From: Pelagimonas varians
GTDB lineage: Bacteria > Pseudomonadota > Alphaproteobacteria > Rhodobacterales > Rhodobacteraceae
Direction of reading: 5' to 3'
NCBI RefSeq assembly: GCF_003208435.1
Contig: NZ_QKMF01000017.1
Coordinates: 45,550-109,549 of the forward strand
Length of the DNA stretch: 64,000 bases
In this document: piece by piece, positions 53,233 to 63,500 of the stretch
Numbering within the stretch: the stretch's first letter is position 1
Layout: every line of letters begins with the position of its first letter
The notes under the pieces: model-generated
Told to the model about the DNA's origin: nothing
The model's database searches: none
The model's input: the letters and a program-made list of their open reading frames with translations, nothing else
Made by a program: the position numbers and the translations under genes

Positions 53233-54794
53233 TCATCCGCTCCGGCAGGGGATTTGGCCTGTTCAAAGAACGTTCGCGCCTCTGTTTGCGCTGTCGCGAC
53301 CTGTTCGGCCGTCATCAAATCGCCCAAAACCGTCCGCTTTTCCGCAGCAGCGCTGTTGCCGCCCGCAGCCGCCACATTGATCCATTTATGAGCCTGAACA
53401 TAGTCCTGCCCGACGCCTTGGCCGGTGATATACAGCAGGCCTAACTGATATTGCGCATTGGTATCGCCCGCCTCGGCGGCAGTGCTTAAAAATGCGGCAG
53501 CCTCCTCGTCCGAGCCCTCTTGGCTCAAAAGCCAAACTCCCATCGCGGTTTGCGCGGAACGGACTCCGGTATCGGCCTGCCTGCGCACCCAATCCAGCGC
53601 CGCGGTGTCCCCCTGTTCGGCCGCCGCCATAGCCCAGGGAATGCCGCGCTGCGGGGCCACAAGACCGTCCAGCTTGCCTTGACCCGCAAGCGCACCCAAA
53701 TGCAGCGCCGCGTCTGTACTGCCGGCATCCAGCGCTTCGCGGTAAAAGGCCACCGCAGCAGGAATATCCACCTCTGCGCCGCCTTGCCCCTGTTCCAACA
53801 TTGACCCAAGGCCAACCATAGCCACGGGCAAACCGTATTGTTCGGACTGACGGTACAACTGCAGGGCCAATGGCGCGTTGGCCTCCAGCACCTCGCCCGA
53901 CAGGTATCCAGCCGCCAATTCTGCCATCGCCTCGGGGCTTCTGGCATTGGCAGCCTGTTGCAACCAACGCTGGGCTTCGGTGGCATTTTGTTCTGTGCCT
54001 TCGCCTTTTAGGTATTTTCGCCCGACGACCAGCTGGGCCGGCAAATAGCCCGCTTCGGCAGATCGGTACAGCCAGCTTAGGCCTTCGCTTTTGTTTTGGG
54101 GGACGCCCCGCCCCTGATCATAGGCATAGCCAAGGAAATATTGGGCTTCGGAATGGCCTTGCCCTGCAGCCTCTTGCAGCCAGCGCAATGATTGCGCGGC
54201 GTTGTCCGATCCCGTTTTTCGTTTGGCATAGATGCGGCTCAGCTCGAACTGCGCATTCGCCCTGCCATTTTCTGCGGCTGCCAGTAGCCAGTTCAGGGCC
54301 TCTTCGTCATCTTGAGGGACACCAATGCCCTTTTGAAACATCAAACCCAGATAGTACTGCGCCTCGCTATTGCCACGCGGTGCCACGAATTTTAGCAGTT
54401 TCGCGGCACGTTCAGGATCGCGCGCAGGGCCTCCTTCGGGCGGCGACAGCAGCATTCGAGCCAACAAAACAGAGGCATCGGATTGATTGGCCTCTATCGC
54501 CTTTTCCAGCCATTGCACCGCCGTTTCGACGTCCTTTGGCCCCCCAAGGCCTTGAAGTAAAACATACCCGTAACGATACATCGCAAAGGGTTTCTGTTCA
54601 GTCTCTGCCAATTGTTTCAAACCCTGACGGACCTGAACAAAATCCTGAGCCGCCCAAGCTTCTTCGATTTGTTCCATCCCGATGCCGGCGCCCGGTTTTG
54701 CGGACTCTCCTGATTCTTGAGCAACGGCAGAGCCGGGCAGCGCAAGCAAAGCAACAAGCAGGGCAGCCGAGACGTCGGTTTTCAAAAGGGGCAT
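53229..54794 (-). CDS. Exported Sel1-repeat protein B
   Basis: A 521-aa exported protein with signal peptide (MPLLKTDVSAALLVALLALP, then GSAVA) and about ten Sel1-like repeats, for example SEAQYYLGLMFQKGIGVPQD and SEAQYFLGYAYDQGRGVPQN. It is translated just before Sel1 protein A and is the larger of the pair. It is transcribed from the 106-bp gap (54795-54900) next to gspO in the same direction. No enzyme motif is present. Confidence 0.82.
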   Translation of the reverse strand: MPLLKTDVSAALLVALLALPGSAVAQESGESAKPGAGIGMEQIEEAWAAQDFVQVRQGLKQLAETEQKPFAMYRYGYVLLQGLGGPKDVETAVQWLEKAIEANQSDASVLLARMLLSPPEGGPARDPERAAKLLKFVAPRGNSEAQYYLGLMFQKGIGVPQDDEEALNWLLAAAENGRANAQFELSRIYAKRKTGSDNAAQSLRWLQEAAGQGHSEAQYFLGYAYDQGRGVPQNKSEGLSWLYRSAEAGYLPAQLVVGRKYLKGEGTEQNATEAQRWLQQAANARSPEAMAELAAGYLSGEVLEANAPLALQLYRQSEQYGLPVAMVGLGSMLEQGQGGAEVDIPAAVAFYREALDAGSTDAALHLGALAGQGKLDGLVAPQRGIPWAMAAAEQGDTAALDWVRRQADTGVRSAQTAMGVWLLSQEGSDEEAAAFLSTAAEAGDTNAQYQLGLLYITGQGVGQDYVQAHKWINVAAAGGNSAAAEKRTVLGDLMTAEQVATAQTEARTFFEQAKSPAGADE

Positions 54795-54900
54795 ATGTTT
54801 CTCATTTCAAGCGGACAGAGCGTAAACGCATATAATCAATCGTCAGTGCACAAGCGTAAAGTGTCGCCCCATCGAATTCAAATAGGGATTTCTACTAGGA

Positions 54901-55686
54901 TCATATCGCCGTGAGGTGCCGAAAAACCCAAATTACAATTGCCGCACAGCACAGCGCCGCACCAAATGGCAAACGGCGGGTTGCCCATGCCCCCTGCGCC
55001 CGCGCCCGCAAATGCACAACAAGACCGGCGGCCAAGGCCCCCAGCGATGCCATAAGCAGCAAGACCGGCACATCAAACGGGCCAGCAAATGCCCCAAGTC
55101 CGACCATCAGTTTGACATCGCCCATACCCAAGCCTTCGCGCCCCCGCAGCGCCTGATAGCCAATCCGCAAGGCCATAAAACTGCCGCTGCCAACCGCCGC
55201 GCCTGCCAATGCGCTAATCAATCCGATCTGCCCATGCTGCGCAGCCATCACGGCTGTGACCACTGCCAATGCGATATTCAGCGTGTCCGGCAGGCGAAAC
55301 CAAAGCACATCCGCCGTCAACAGCCCCAGCAGAACCCATAAAAACAGCGCGTTTAGCCAGATCTCAAACGGATCACCACCAGCCGAGACCGCCATAAAAG
55401 CCAAACCCAGAGCCGCAATCTCAAGATACAAATGCCAACCCGCCAAAGCGGAATGGCAATACCGGCATTTTCCGCGCAGAGCGATGAAGCTGAGGATCGG
55501 GATCAAATCCAGTGGGCCAAGCTTTGCGTGGCAGGTGCGGCACGATGATCTTTTGCCCATCACGTCTTCGCTGCGCGGCAGCCTGTCGAGCAAGACCCCT
55601 AAGAACGAACCAATCGCAGGGGCGACAAGCAGGAGAAAAACAGACCAGAATATATCCTCAATCTGCACTCTAACCGGCCCGCTCAA
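54901..55686 (-). CDS. gspO: Prepilin peptidase GspO
   Basis: A 261-aa inner-membrane aspartyl protease that cleaves and methylates the leader of pseudopilins. The zinc-binding pair CRTC...CRYC is intact, so the N-methylation domain is present. The catalytic Asp residues are in LLTADVLWFRLPD and GLGMGDVK. Seven to eight hydrophobic segments. The start is TTG 55686 or GTG 55668; neither has a strong ribosome-binding site. The gene is on the minus strand, divergent from gspG. Confidence 0.9.
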   Translation of the reverse strand: MSGPVRVQIEDIFWSVFLLLVAPAIGSFLGVLLDRLPRSEDVMGKRSSCRTCHAKLGPLDLIPILSFIALRGKCRYCHSALAGWHLYLEIAALGLAFMAVSAGGDPFEIWLNALFLWVLLGLLTADVLWFRLPDTLNIALAVVTAVMAAQHGQIGLISALAGAAVGSGSFMALRIGYQALRGREGLGMGDVKLMVGLGAFAGPFDVPVLLLMASLGALAAGLVVHLRARAQGAWATRRLPFGAALCCAAIVIWVFRHLTAI

Positions 55687-55792
55687 GTGCAGCTGCCCAC
55701 CAAGATCGTCTGGACATACCTTTTGACGCGTGAATAATGGCCCTCAATGTCCCTGCCCGATTGTTGCGTAGAAATTTCAACGAAAGCATCCC

Positions 55793-56257
55793 ATGACCAA
55801 TTTGGACCATCTTTGCATGCCCAAGACCAAGCAGCCACAAGATGACGGGTTTTCCCTGCTGGAATTGATGGTTGTCGTCGTGATTTTGTCGATTTTGGCG
55901 CTGGTTATTGTGCCACGGGTCATTGATCGCCCTGATCAAGCGCGCGCTGCACGGGCGCAATCCGACATTGCCGCAATCGTAAGCGCGATCAATCTCTACC
56001 GCTTGGACAACTTCCGCTACCCGACCAGCGAACAGGGACTTGCGGCGCTGGTGACCAAACCGGTCAGCGATCCGGCCCCGACAAACTGGGCGCAAAACGG
56101 CTATATGGACCGAAAACCGGTGGATCCTTGGGGGCAGGAATACAAATACCTGCAACCGGGTGTTCACGGCGATTTTGATGTCTTTTCATACGGGGCGGAC
56201 GGTGTCGCAGGGGGCACAGGCGCGGATGCGGATATCGGATCGTGGACATTGCAGTAG
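55793..56257 (+). CDS. gspG: Major pseudopilin GspG
   Basis: A 154-aa major pseudopilin. The type IV prepilin signal QDDG/FSLLELMVVVVILSIL has the cleavage Gly and Glu at +5. The mature part has the GspG hallmark SEQGLAALVTKP and the C-terminal calcium-site region GADGVAGGTGADADIGSW. A second ATG at 55817 is possible. The stop overlaps gspH by 16 bp. It is the most abundant part of the pseudopilus. Confidence 0.93.
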   Translation: MTNLDHLCMPKTKQPQDDGFSLLELMVVVVILSILALVIVPRVIDRPDQARAARAQSDIAAIVSAINLYRLDNFRYPTSEQGLAALVTKPVSDPAPTNWAQNGYMDRKPVDPWGQEYKYLQPGVHGDFDVFSYGADGVAGGTGADADIGSWTLQ

Positions 56258-56703
56258 CGCCAGACACCCGCTCTGATGCCGGCTTCACTCTGATCGAGCT
56301 TTTGGTCAGTGTCGCCATTATCTCTGTTTTGGCCGTTGGGGCCAGCCTTGCCTTGGGGCGGCAATCAGCCCCCCATTTCAGAGACTTGGCCCAGTTTCGC
56401 AGCAGCTTTGAAACCCAGAGCGCTATGGCGGTCGCTGGCCAACAAACCTTGGGCCTACATATCACGCGGCAAACCATCCGGTCCGCGGCCCTGCGCAACA
56501 CGGGCTGGCAACCCACGTCGAAAGCGCGCGATTGGCGCGGGCCGGTGACGCTTTCGTCGCGGCCTGTTAATGGGCTTCCCGCGCCGCTGCCTGACATTGT
56601 GTTCCTGCCCACCGGTCAATCCGCCCCGTTTCGTATTTCCTTTGGCAGCGCGGCCCATTGCGTCAGCGACGGTTATGCGGGGCTGCAATGCAACACAGAT
56701 TGA
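56242..56703 (+). CDS. gspH: Minor pseudopilin GspH
   Basis: A 153-aa minor pseudopilin with prepilin signal DAG/FTLIELLVSVAIISVL. The mature part is beta-rich with RGPVTLSSRPVNG. The GTG start at 56242 lies within gspG. It belongs to the tip complex with GspI, J and K; by family criteria H is the least conserved of these. Confidence 0.82.
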   Translation: MDIAVAPDTRSDAGFTLIELLVSVAIISVLAVGASLALGRQSAPHFRDLAQFRSSFETQSAMAVAGQQTLGLHITRQTIRSAALRNTGWQPTSKARDWRGPVTLSSRPVNGLPAPLPDIVFLPTGQSAPFRISFGSAAHCVSDGYAGLQCNTD

Positions 56704-57077
56704 CCCGCACACAACGCGCGCGGCGGCGAATGACACGCGGCATTACCTTGGTTGAACTGGCGGTGGCCATCCTCGTTTTGACTATTGGCACCCTTGCGGC
56801 CCTACAAGCGACCAATCAATCCCAGCGCGCGATTGGCGGAGAAACGCCCCGCCTGTTGGCCCAGATTGCAGCCCGCAATCGCGCCGAGGAGCTTCAATTG
56901 CTGGGCGCGCGGGCTTCATTGCCATCGCGCGTCACGCTCGGACCCTATTACTTCACGCTGACGGTCCAGAATGAAACCACCGAAGCGGGATTGGTGCAAT
57001 CCACCGTGACCGCCCGCAGCAACAGCGGCGAAGGCGCGCAACTGGTTGTCTATCTAGCGCAAGGTTTTGGGCGATGA
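56688..57077 (+). CDS. gspI: Minor pseudopilin GspI
   Basis: A 129-aa minor pseudopilin with prepilin signal MTRG/ITLVELAVAILVLTIG. The start could be ATG 56688 or ATG 56730; the first overlaps gspH by 16 bp. The motif RNRAEELQLLG after the helix is typical of GspI. It overlaps gspJ by 4 bp. Confidence 0.85.
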   Translation: MQHRLTRTQRARRRMTRGITLVELAVAILVLTIGTLAALQATNQSQRAIGGETPRLLAQIAARNRAEELQLLGARASLPSRVTLGPYYFTLTVQNETTEAGLVQSTVTARSNSGEGAQLVVYLAQGFGR

Positions 57078-57724
57078 GCAAACCGCACCGGGATGCCGGG
57101 TTGACCTTGATTGAACTGGTCGTCGCCATGTCGATCTTTGCTTTGGTGGCTGTTATGGGGGCGCAGGCCCTGACGGGTATGATGCGCAATCAGGAATCCT
57201 TGACCGCCAAGGCTGACCAAAATGCGCGCTTGTCTCGCGCGGTATCGATGCTGCGGGCGGATTTGTCAGCCGCAATTCCGATGTCCTTTTACCCACCGGA
57301 TCGCCAACCCCCGCAGTCCGCCATTCGCTTTCGCTCTGGCGTATTGTCGATTTCGGTGGCTGGCCGCCAAAGCTTTGAGAGCGAACGGACGGTCGGGTCC
57401 GGCTTTCAACGGGTTGAGTGGCGATTGCAAAACGGCACGCTCAGCCGCCACAGTTGGAGCACGCTCATCCCCGCACAAAACAGCGCTTTGCAGCAGGGGC
57501 AGGAGGTTCTAACCGGCGTGCGCGGACTATCCTTGCGTAGCTATGTCAATGGGCGCGGCTGGATCGATGGCCTCGGAATTGCAGCCCCCGTGACCACAAC
57601 CGTCGGAGACGGCGATTCATCCGCAGGTGCACCCGAAGTCTACTCAAGCACCTTGCCGCAAGCGATTGAATTGAACTTTGACATTGACGGTCTTGGCCCC
57701 CTGACCGTGTTGGAGTCTTTTTGA
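57074..57724 (+). CDS. gspJ: Minor pseudopilin GspJ
   Basis: A 216-aa minor pseudopilin with prepilin signal DAG/LTLIELVVAMSIFALV. The mature part has the GspJ motif RLSRAVSMLRADLSAAIPM near residue 55. It overlaps gspI by ATGA, and shares one base with the start of gspK. Confidence 0.88.
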   Translation: MSKPHRDAGLTLIELVVAMSIFALVAVMGAQALTGMMRNQESLTAKADQNARLSRAVSMLRADLSAAIPMSFYPPDRQPPQSAIRFRSGVLSISVAGRQSFESERTVGSGFQRVEWRLQNGTLSRHSWSTLIPAQNSALQQGQEVLTGVRGLSLRSYVNGRGWIDGLGIAAPVTTTVGDGDSSAGAPEVYSSTLPQAIELNFDIDGLGPLTVLESF

Positions 57725-58692
57725 TGTCGGGCAATTTGAAATCAGGTCGTTCAAAGTCAGGCAGCGATGGTTTTGTCTTGGTCAACGCATTGGTGTTGGT
57801 GGCTGCCTTGGCTGCGGTTTCAGTCCTGCTTTTGTCACGATCCGAAGCTGGTCGCGCCAGATTGCTGTCCGGCGCGACTGCTGAACAAATAACGCTTAAT
57901 CTTGATGGGTTTGACGCCTTGGCCGCCACCATTTTGTCGCGCGATCTGAACGCCACCGACCACAATGGCGAAGCTTGGGCCGAAGAAGTGCCAGCTGTCG
58001 ATCTGGAACAAGGGCAGGTCAGCGGCCGAATTCAGGACTTGCAAGGCCGGTTTAACGTCAATTGGCTGGCGAATCCTGAAAATGTTCTGGCGCATGAAGC
58101 GTTTGATCGCCTGCTGAAAACTTTGGCCATCCCGCCACAAGCGGGCACCGCCATCCGGTCCTTTTTGCAACCCGGTGGCCCTACGGAACGTGCGGTTTGG
58201 CGCGCTCAAAACCCCGCGCTTGACCCTGTAGGGGGCGCTATTCTTTCGGTTGAGCAGCTCAGGGCCATCCCGTCCCTGACAACCCGCAGCTATGACACCT
58301 TGCGCCCGTTTATCACGGCCCTTCCGGGCGATGCCCTTTTGAATGTCAACACAGTCGAGCGCGAAGTTCTTTCTGCCTTTTTACCCCAATTGTCCCCCGC
58401 CGCGCTGTCGCGCATTCTGGCCGCGCGCAATATCCAGCCTTTCCCGTCCGCCGAGACCTTTCTGATCGCGGTTGGCCTTGGCGAGACCCTGGAAGAGAAA
58501 GAGGAGGGTGACGAAAGCGAACCTGATCCGGCTCTTTTGTCAGTGGATCAGATCTCGGTCGCGACGGATTGGTTTCATATTCAGGCCTCAACCCGCGTAG
58601 GAGATCTAACTGCCTCGCGTGACACGGTTTTGCATCGCAAGGGCCGCCCTCCGGTCGTTGAGACCTATTGGCACCAAACCCGCCGCCCATGA
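57724..58692 (+). CDS. gspK: Pseudopilus tip protein GspK
   Basis: A 322-aa GspK. The prepilin-like N-terminus DG/FVLVNALVLVAALAAVSV lacks the usual Glu at +5, which is normal for GspK. The mature part contains the typical FNVNWLANPEN and LLNVNTVEREVLSAFLPQL segments. An acidic Glu/Asp-rich stretch (near residue 260) may bind calcium. Start ATG 57724 overlaps the gspJ stop by one base. Confidence 0.9.
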   Translation: MSGNLKSGRSKSGSDGFVLVNALVLVAALAAVSVLLLSRSEAGRARLLSGATAEQITLNLDGFDALAATILSRDLNATDHNGEAWAEEVPAVDLEQGQVSGRIQDLQGRFNVNWLANPENVLAHEAFDRLLKTLAIPPQAGTAIRSFLQPGGPTERAVWRAQNPALDPVGGAILSVEQLRAIPSLTTRSYDTLRPFITALPGDALLNVNTVEREVLSAFLPQLSPAALSRILAARNIQPFPSAETFLIAVGLGETLEEKEEGDESEPDPALLSVDQISVATDWFHIQASTRVGDLTASRDTVLHRKGRPPVVETYWHQTRRP

Positions 58693-58778
58693 GTCGCAAA
58701 ACACGGTAAGGGGCCATTGCACTTGACCGGCCCGACCGGCATTCTGACACCGCTGCATCACCAAACAGGAGACCCGTT

Positions 58779-59969
58779 TTGCGCCAATCTGCAACCCATC
58801 AAGATGAGGCGCAACTCTTTGTCAGGCAAGGGGACGGGGCAATAGCCACCAACCAAATCACATTGGTGTCCGGCAGCGCCGTCCCGATCGTGACGCTGGA
58901 TTTGCCTGCCGGTTTGCGCGGCCAAGCGCGCGAAGGCGTCGCGCTGCGGCAACTGTCTGACCGATTAGGACTCAAACCCGATCAGATCTCGATGCGTCCT
59001 TGTACGCTGGGCTCGGACAAAACAGTGCAAGAGGCCTGGACCCGCGTTCTTGTCGCCGACAAAGACTGGCTTGGCAGTTTGGAATCTGTCGCTGGACGGG
59101 CCGTTTTGCCGGATTACCTATCCCTGCCCACCGCCGCCGATCTTTGGACAATTGCGCCGGTTGATTTGGACGGCGAAGCAGGTTTGATGGTACGCCTCGG
59201 CCCCGAAGACGGGTTTACCGCGCTCAATACATTGGCGTTTGTAGCACTTCGAAACGCACTGGCTGGGCAGCCGAAACCCAAAGCGCTGTTGACCCTTGGC
59301 GACATGCCCGGCGGTGTGACCAAACTGGCACAAGACAGCGGCATACCGGTTTTGACCAAGCCCGCCGACGCGGTTGGACTGGGGTTGGATGCCCCACGCC
59401 TGCTTGGCTTTGGTGAATTGCAGTTGGACTTGCGGAACAACCCGACCGCAGCCCGTGCCCGATTGACCCAAAAATTGCGCCCTTGGTTTTGGGCGTTTGT
59501 AGCGGCCTCTTTGGCGGCCGCCGTTTGGGCCGCCGGCGAATGGCAGCGCATGCAGCTCGCCCAAACTCAGACACGGGCATTGTCGGATCAAATCACCACC
59601 ACGGTGGAAGATGTCTTTACAAACGGCGGCCCCGTGCTGGACGCCCGCGTGCAAGTTACCCGCGCCTTGTCCGCCATGCAGCAGGAAAACAGTGGCCCCG
59701 ATCTGACGCTCGACCCACTGGATTTGGGAACGCAAGTCGCCCGAATTTTGCAAGCAGCCCAAGCCCAACCGGAGATGTTCCATTTCCGCACCGAAGACGG
59801 GCTAAGGATCATCGTTCAGCTGCCGGATTTCGCCGCCGTTGAAACGCTGGCCGAAGCCATTCGCGCCGAAGGATTAGACGTAAACCTGCAAGACACCCGT
59901 TCAGAAACCGGCATCGAAGGTGTTCGAGCCGATTTCACTGTCAGTGTGCAAAAGGAAGCAGGACAATGA
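58779..59969 (+). CDS. gspL: Type II secretion assembly platform protein GspL
   Basis: A 396-aa bitopic protein. The cytoplasmic actin-like domain (about residues 1-225) contacts GspE. One hydrophobic helix (FWAFVAASLAAAVWAAG) at about 230-250 is followed by a periplasmic ferredoxin-like domain. TTG start at 58779 with AGGAGA at 58767-58772. The 86 bp after gspK contain no other gene. Confidence 0.85.
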   Translation: MRQSATHQDEAQLFVRQGDGAIATNQITLVSGSAVPIVTLDLPAGLRGQAREGVALRQLSDRLGLKPDQISMRPCTLGSDKTVQEAWTRVLVADKDWLGSLESVAGRAVLPDYLSLPTAADLWTIAPVDLDGEAGLMVRLGPEDGFTALNTLAFVALRNALAGQPKPKALLTLGDMPGGVTKLAQDSGIPVLTKPADAVGLGLDAPRLLGFGELQLDLRNNPTAARARLTQKLRPWFWAFVAASLAAAVWAAGEWQRMQLAQTQTRALSDQITTTVEDVFTNGGPVLDARVQVTRALSAMQQENSGPDLTLDPLDLGTQVARILQAAQAQPEMFHFRTEDGLRIIVQLPDFAAVETLAEAIRAEGLDVNLQDTRSETGIEGVRADFTVSVQKEAGQ

Positions 59970-60466
59970 TTGGGAAACTTGTCGACCTTGCCTTGCGGCT
60001 GAGCAGGAGGGAACGCGTTTTGCTGGGTTTCATGGCCGGTATCGCTCTTCCAGCCGGAATAGGGTTTGGTGTGCTCTTACCGTTGCACGAAGCCCGACTA
60101 TCAGCCGAAGCCACAGTTACGGAAACGGCCGCCTTGCAGCTTTGGGTGGCGGATAGGGCAGCAGAAGCCCGCGTTTTGACTGCCTCGCCTGCCGTTGTTG
60201 CCCAATCCTACGCCCCAATAGGCCTAAGCGGGTTGGAAGAAGGACTAAAATCCTCCAAATTGCGGTCTTCTTTGACCGAATTGGGGACCGAAACGGGTGG
60301 ACTTGTGGTGCTAAGGTTTGACGACGTTGATTTCGTCCGAATGGCGACCTGGCTGACCTCCTCGCATCCCCATTGGGGTTATGAAATCAACAGCTACCGA
60401 TTTGAAACCATCAACAAGCCCAGCCGTGTTTCCGCAAGGATTGAGCTGCAAGCCACTGAAAATTAA
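59966..60466 (+). CDS. gspM: Type II secretion protein GspM
   Basis: A 166-aa bitopic protein with a short cytoplasmic N-terminus (RLSRRERVLL), one helix (LGFMAGIALPAGIGFGVLL) and a periplasmic ferredoxin-like domain that pairs with GspL. ATGA overlap with gspL. Last gene of the second gsp block, followed by a strong bidirectional terminator. Confidence 0.85.
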   Translation: MIGKLVDLALRLSRRERVLLGFMAGIALPAGIGFGVLLPLHEARLSAEATVTETAALQLWVADRAAEARVLTASPAVVAQSYAPIGLSGLEEGLKSSKLRSSLTELGTETGGLVVLRFDDVDFVRMATWLTSSHPHWGYEINSYRFETINKPSRVSARIELQATEN

Positions 60467-60491
60467 CAAACACAATCGTTCGCGTCACAAC

Positions 60492-60527
60492 AAAATGCCG
60501 CCCCGAATTCCATCGGGGCGGCATTTT
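60492..60527. terminator. Bidirectional intrinsic terminator after gspM
   Basis: AAAATGCCGCCCCGA (60492-60506) pairs perfectly with TCGGGGCGGCATTTT (60513-60527), a 15-bp stem with a 6-nt loop. The A-run on one side and T-run on the other let it end both the gsp operon and the converging surface-protein gene. Confidence 0.85.
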
Positions 60528-60545
60528 GTTTAGCGATGGCCGGGA

Positions 60546-63500
60546 TTAGAAGTCCAGCTTAACCCCATGTTCCACCACCACATTTGTCGTATCCGGCATG
60601 GACAGACGTGTGACAACCGCACCCAGATCACCGGCAAAGCGGCGTTCGCGAGAGAAGCTGAGACGGAAACGGTTCAAATCATCCATCCGTTCAAAATCAA
60701 ACTCAAACCCATAGCTCAGGTTTTCGTTTGGATCATCAGTTGTGACCTCAAAGTTGATGCCCGCCCCGCATTCCGGATCAGTGCCATAAGATGAATATTC
60801 ACAAGCGACACGCGGGGTGAGGCTGTACTCGGTCATCATTTGACCCAGCGAGCTTGCGCCTTTCTTGGTGCTCAGACCGGCAAATTCGATTTCAGCAAAG
60901 AAGCGCCCGCCGGTAAAGTCTGGCAAATCGATCGAGCCGGTATCCGTTTCGCCCAACTGGCGCGCGGTTACATCAGCATCACTGACCCACGCCTGCGCCA
61001 CGTCCAAACCGACACGCGGACTAATGGAATAGGTCTCATAGTCCCGCTTGCCGCTTAGGGCGACACCGCCAAAAAGCGCTGCATAGTTGTAGCTGCCGGT
61101 GGCGTTGATGTCCCCTGCATCGGCGTCAAACGTCAGGTCATAGTTGTGAATACCCATCGCCGCTGAGGCGTAGTAATCCACAAACAAACCCGTGCCAGTT
61201 GCCTTGGCCCCATAGATCCCACCGTTCAGGCCATAGCCGTCGATGGTGCCTTCGGCTGTGCTGTCGACATTGTTGCGGCTGAAATACCCACCCCAGAAGA
61301 AACCCCGAAGGTCTTTGTCAGAGACGTATTTTTCCGACAGGCGCGACAGTTGCAACACTGCCTGTGTGCCTGTGTCTTCGGACCATGTCACCGAGAAGGA
61401 GCCATCGAGGATATTACGGCGTGTTGTTTGACAGTCGTAGTTTTCCCAGCCGAATTTACCCGTGGTCGACCCGTTGCCGTCTGTGATGTCCAAACTGCCA
61501 TCCACATCCGGATCTGAAATCGTTCCGCATGGAGTGTCTTCTTGGCCATCGCGCAGACGCCCAAGGGCCCCTTTGGCGATACTGCTGAACTGACGCTGTT
61601 GTGTACGCACGGTTTCTTCCAGATCGTCCTTTAGAATCTCGGTCAATGGATCGCGGATTTGGTCAACCAGATCGTCCGCGACCATAACCTCGGCCAAGGC
61701 CAGACTATAGTTGTCAAAGTTGGCATCCGTTGAGGCAACCGCAACTGTCGGCTGACAGCTGTGCGTGCCCTCGACATCCTCATCGTCCCGCGCTTCGATT
61801 TTCAACCGCTGAGGAGACGCATAATTTGCTGCGGTGAAGGTCAGACTTGACGGTGAAACAGAACATTGACCGTCACCGGCAAAGTTCAGGACAACATCCG
61901 AGGTTGGTTGACCCAACAAGGAAAAGCCCATCGCCGCCGTGTCGCGTCCGTTTTCTGATGCCGTAAGGTCATCATTTGTAACCGCAATCCCGATGGAATC
62001 GTCATCGGTGATGCTGGCAGAACCCGCCAGATTGCTGGCCGTCGCGCTTAGGATTGTCGCATCATCCGCCGAGGTCACAGCCGTCAGAGTCAGGGTCGCA
62101 AGTTCCAGACCTTCGACCAACCCGTCCTCAAGCACATCCAGTTCAACATCAATTGTCATATTGCCGGCTGGAATGGTCAAAGACCCGCTGGCGGTCACAT
62201 AGTCTGTGCCCTCAGTCGCGGTACCGCTCATGGAATAGGCCACCACGGTATCGAGTGTCGACAACCTGTCTTGTGCGATTGTGAAGGAGATGCTGTCGGT
62301 GACGCCGTCATTTGCTTCGGCACCGTTATCAGTCGCGCTGACGATCACTGCATTTTCCGCACATTGCGTCATCGGGATATTGTTCGCCAAAACGTTCGGG
62401 TCACCCGCTTCGATCACAAAGCTGCTGTAAAACACCGGGTTGGCACCCAGAGAACTGTCCGCCAATGAACCACTGTTGCCAAATTCCGTTGACCCCAACA
62501 CAGCAGGGTTGGCGGGCAACAAACTGGTCACATCCAAAGTGCCTGACGACAACCGCGCCGTGCTGGCAAGACCTGAATCCGTTGGATACTGGTAGGTGAC
62601 AGTATAAGTGCCAGGACGCTGGGCGAACCATTGGTAATACCCCGAGCTGCCATCTTGAACGATGTTGATGTCATTTGCGATACCGACCGAGCTGTTCGAG
62701 CCAGAGGGGCCGGAAATCGAGATCCCGCCACCCGACAAAATGCGCCCGTCGTCTTCGCAATAGAAGTACCCCGCCGGATCATAGTCCGCAGCATCAGCTA
62801 CCCCGTCCCCATCGCGGTCAGCTGAACTGCTTTCGTAATCGTCCGAGACGCCATCGCCATCCGCATCTGCAGCGGCATTAGGGTCTGGTGTGCCAGTCAA
62901 ATCCGCAGTGATAGTGATCGGAGCAGAGGCTTCGCTTGGGTTTTCTTGTGCATCTTGCGCCGCATTAACAAGCGCTTGGATTGTAATTTCGCCGTCGTGA
63001 TCAGGCAAAACAGTCAAGGTGTAGTCAGTACCCGTGCCCAACAGTCCCGTGGCGCTTGCTCCGACAATGTCGAAACCCGCAACCTCGAGGTTAAACACCG
63101 GTTCGCTGAAAACCATAGTGACATCGAAAGCGTCGGAAATCGGGCCAGCCGGTCCGGTCAGCACCACTGTTGGAACTGATGTTTCCTTGATCTCTGTTGC
63201 GGTCACAGCGCTGGCAACGTTGCCAGCCGTATCGGTCAAGACTATCGATGCTGACACGGTGCCATCCGACAAACCGCTCAGATCAAACCCGGTCAATTGC
63301 TCGTCTTGAGCAAGGATCGTTCCGCTGGAAGAAAGCGGTGTCCCGCCGCCAGTTGAGCTGAGCGTGAGCGCATAGCCGCTGCCGACTTCCGCTCCGCTCA
63401 AGGTCAGATCAATGGCTGTTTGGTTGGCGAGATTCACCGGCGATTGATCAAAGGCAATTCCCTGCCCGCTTGGGGCGATGGTGTCCTTGGACAGGCTCAG

